This document shows positions 7,907 through 8,134 of a stretch of 8,134 nucleotides of DNA, piece by piece. The notes below the pieces were generated by a model. The model had not been told where the DNA came from. It did not search any database and was given only the letters and a program-made list of their open reading frames with translations. Source of the stretch: Sphingobacteriales bacterium (GTDB lineage Bacteria; Bacteroidota; Bacteroidia; Chitinophagales; Chitinophagaceae); assembly GCA_023251215.1 (NCBI GenBank), contig JAHEZF010000060.1:1-8134 (forward strand), written 5' to 3'. The position numbers and the translations under genes were made by a program. Position 1 is the first letter of the stretch; each line of letters opens with the position of its first letter.

Positions 7907-7922
7907 TCCCGCAATAGCGGGA
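7907..7922. repeat. Palindrome 2, at the anticodon stem/variable arm of the tRNA pseudogene
   Basis: TCCCGCAATAGCGGGA has a 6-bp stem (TCCCGC/GCGGGA) and an AATA loop. It replaces CAGCATCCG of the intact gene and so destroys the 3' side of the anticodon stem. Confidence 0.85.
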
Positions 7923-7932
7923 AAAGGTTGTG

Positions 7933-7949
7933 TCCCGATTCAATCGGGG
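7933..7949. repeat. Palindrome 3, at the T-arm of the tRNA pseudogene
   Basis: TCCCGATTCAATCGGGG pairs along its whole length apart from the central C, with one T-G wobble at the ends. It occupies the T-arm position. It could be an inserted element like the other two or a diverged T-arm, since it can also be read as a 5-bp stem with the 7-nt loop ATTCAAT. Confidence 0.75.
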
Positions 7950-8008
7950 TCCCGGTCGAAAAAAAGTTCTTGCATTTTAGTTCCTTTGATTTTTTATAAA
8001 AACAATTT

Positions 8009-8092
8009 GCCCGGGTGGCGAAATTGGTAGACGCACTGTCTTCAGGTGGCAGCATCCGAAAGGTTGTATCGGTTCGAATCCGATCCCGGGCA
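8009..8092 (+). tRNA. tRNA-Leu, anticodon CAG
   Basis: A complete class II tRNA of 84 nt that decodes CUG. Acceptor stem GCCCGGG (8009-8015) pairs with CCCGGGC (8085-8091), with discriminator A at 8092. D-stem GCG (8018-8020) pairs with CGC (8032-8034), with GG of the D-loop at 8026-8027. Anticodon stem CTGTC (8036-8040) pairs with GGCAG (8048-8052), one pair being T-G, around loop TTCAGGT with CAG at 8043-8045. The long variable arm is 8053-8067, with a CC-GAAA-GG core. T-stem ATCGG/CCGAT encloses TTCGAAT (8073-8079). Leucine identity follows from the anticodon, the long variable arm and A73. CCA is not encoded (CGA follows), so the tail is added by nucleotidyltransferase. A weak -7-like TTCCTTTG lies at 7981-7988. 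An intrinsic terminator follows directly. Confidence 0.97.
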
Positions 8093-8098
8093 CGAAAG

Positions 8099-8130
8099 AA
8101 TCTCAACCTCAAAAAGGTTGGGATTTTTTT
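8099..8130 (+). terminator. Rho-independent terminator of the tRNA-Leu transcript
   Basis: AATCTCAACC (8099-8108) pairs with GGTTGGGATT (8116-8125), a 10-bp stem with one T-G wobble, around the 7-nt loop TCAAAAA. T residues at 8126-8130 continue the T-run. It begins seven bases after the last base of the tRNA, so the tRNA is the last gene of its transcript. Confidence 0.9.
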
Positions 8131-8134
8131 ATGT

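Larger units (their letters stand above)
7851..7957 (+). pseudogene. tRNA-Leu(CAG) pseudogene interrupted by three palindromes
   Basis: Three blocks align with the intact tRNA-Leu at 8009-8092: 7851-7864 with 8009-8022 (14/14), 7883-7906 with 8026-8049 (22/24) and 7923-7931 with 8059-8067 (9/9). Between them, palindromes replace ATT of the D-loop, the 9 nt spanning the end of the anticodon stem and the start of the variable arm (8050-8058), and the T-arm. The acceptor and D stems remain nearly pairable, and the CAG anticodon is still present at 7899-7902 within ATCAGGT. The 3' half of the anticodon stem is lost and the acceptor end is CCCGGTC instead of CCCGGGC, so it cannot fold as a normal tRNA. 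Simply excising the palindromes would not restore the missing bases, which argues against intron-like processing. It could still be transcribed as a structured non-tRNA. Confidence 0.85.
7794..8098 (+). repeat. Probable tandem duplication of a tRNA-Leu unit with its flanks
   Basis: Both tRNA-like copies are preceded by CTTGCATTTTA (7800-7810 and 7969-7979), then a T-rich stretch, then ATTTGCC running into the acceptor stem. A CGAAA(A)nG string occurs before the first copy (7794-7799), between the copies (7957-7966) and after the second (8093-8098). This matches repeated units of leader, tRNA and tail. The leader repeats are 169 bases apart and the tRNA starts 158 apart, the difference being indels in the spacer. 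The CGAAAG at 7794 may be the remnant of yet another lost copy (inference). Confidence 0.5.

Noticed and set aside
7851..7957. CRISPR-like array suggested by the repeated TCCCG/CGGGA palindromes
   Set aside because: Only three units with differing cores and irregular spacing; the intervening sequence is explained by tRNA-Leu, and there are no cas genes.
7851..7957. tRNA with self-splicing or excisable introns
   Set aside because: Removing the palindromes would not restore the missing anticodon-stem bases or the T-arm, so a working tRNA could not result from excision alone.
7782..8030. Plus-strand 82-codon open frame between the CHAD gene and the tRNA
   Set aside because: It runs through the low-complexity leader, the pseudogene palindromes and into the intact tRNA, so it is not a protein gene.
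7831..8112. Minus-strand 93-codon open frame over the tRNA locus
   Set aside because: It is the antisense reading of the tRNA-Leu gene and its broken copy; the RIRTDT...PEDSASTNFATRA type peptide is a known artefact of translating tRNA-Leu antisense.

Overview
The window looks like chromosomal DNA from a Bacteroidota bacterium, most likely Chitinophagaceae or a close relative (inferred). The reasons are a DUF3667 zinc-ribbon membrane protein, Bacteroidota-type promoter motifs of the form TAnnTTTG, start codons without a clear Shine-Dalgarno sequence, AT-rich intergenic DNA, and a tRNA gene that does not encode its CCA end.

Layout. Positions 2-76 (+) hold the last 24 codons of a gene entering from the left, possibly an amidohydrolase. 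A non-coding convergent gap follows (77-313), with an 11-bp inverted repeat and a smaller hairpin. Positions 5937 down to 314 (-) form a tight three-gene operon: a DUF3667 membrane protein, the NTP pyrophosphohydrolase MazG, and a very large (1252 aa) multi-span membrane sensor histidine kinase. The kinase starts at a GTG that overlaps the mazG stop codon. From a 103-bp divergent promoter region, a second operon reads rightward: a secreted YD-repeat-like protein (6041-6877) and, 6 nt later, a CHAD-domain protein (6884-7765) that probably binds polyphosphate. The right end is a tRNA-Leu locus: an intact tRNA-Leu(CAG) at 8009-8092, followed by a strong intrinsic terminator, and preceded by a second, broken copy at 7851-7957.

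The most notable signal is that broken tRNA-Leu copy. Its tRNA-derived blocks match the intact gene at 45 of 47 aligned positions. Three short palindromes, each bounded by TCCCG and CGGGA (one ends CGGGG), sit in the D-loop, across the anticodon stem/variable arm, and in the T-arm. They share ends but have different cores (ATAGCTAT, CAATAG, ATTCAAT), which suggests a family of miniature palindromic elements that accumulate in, or target, structured RNA loops. Short flanking sequences are also shared between the two copies, so the locus probably arose by tandem duplication followed by decay of one copy.

The protein-coding part is mostly ordinary. MazG is house-keeping nucleotide sanitation. 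The histidine kinase has no response regulator in the window. The YD-repeat and CHAD genes are of unknown specific role.
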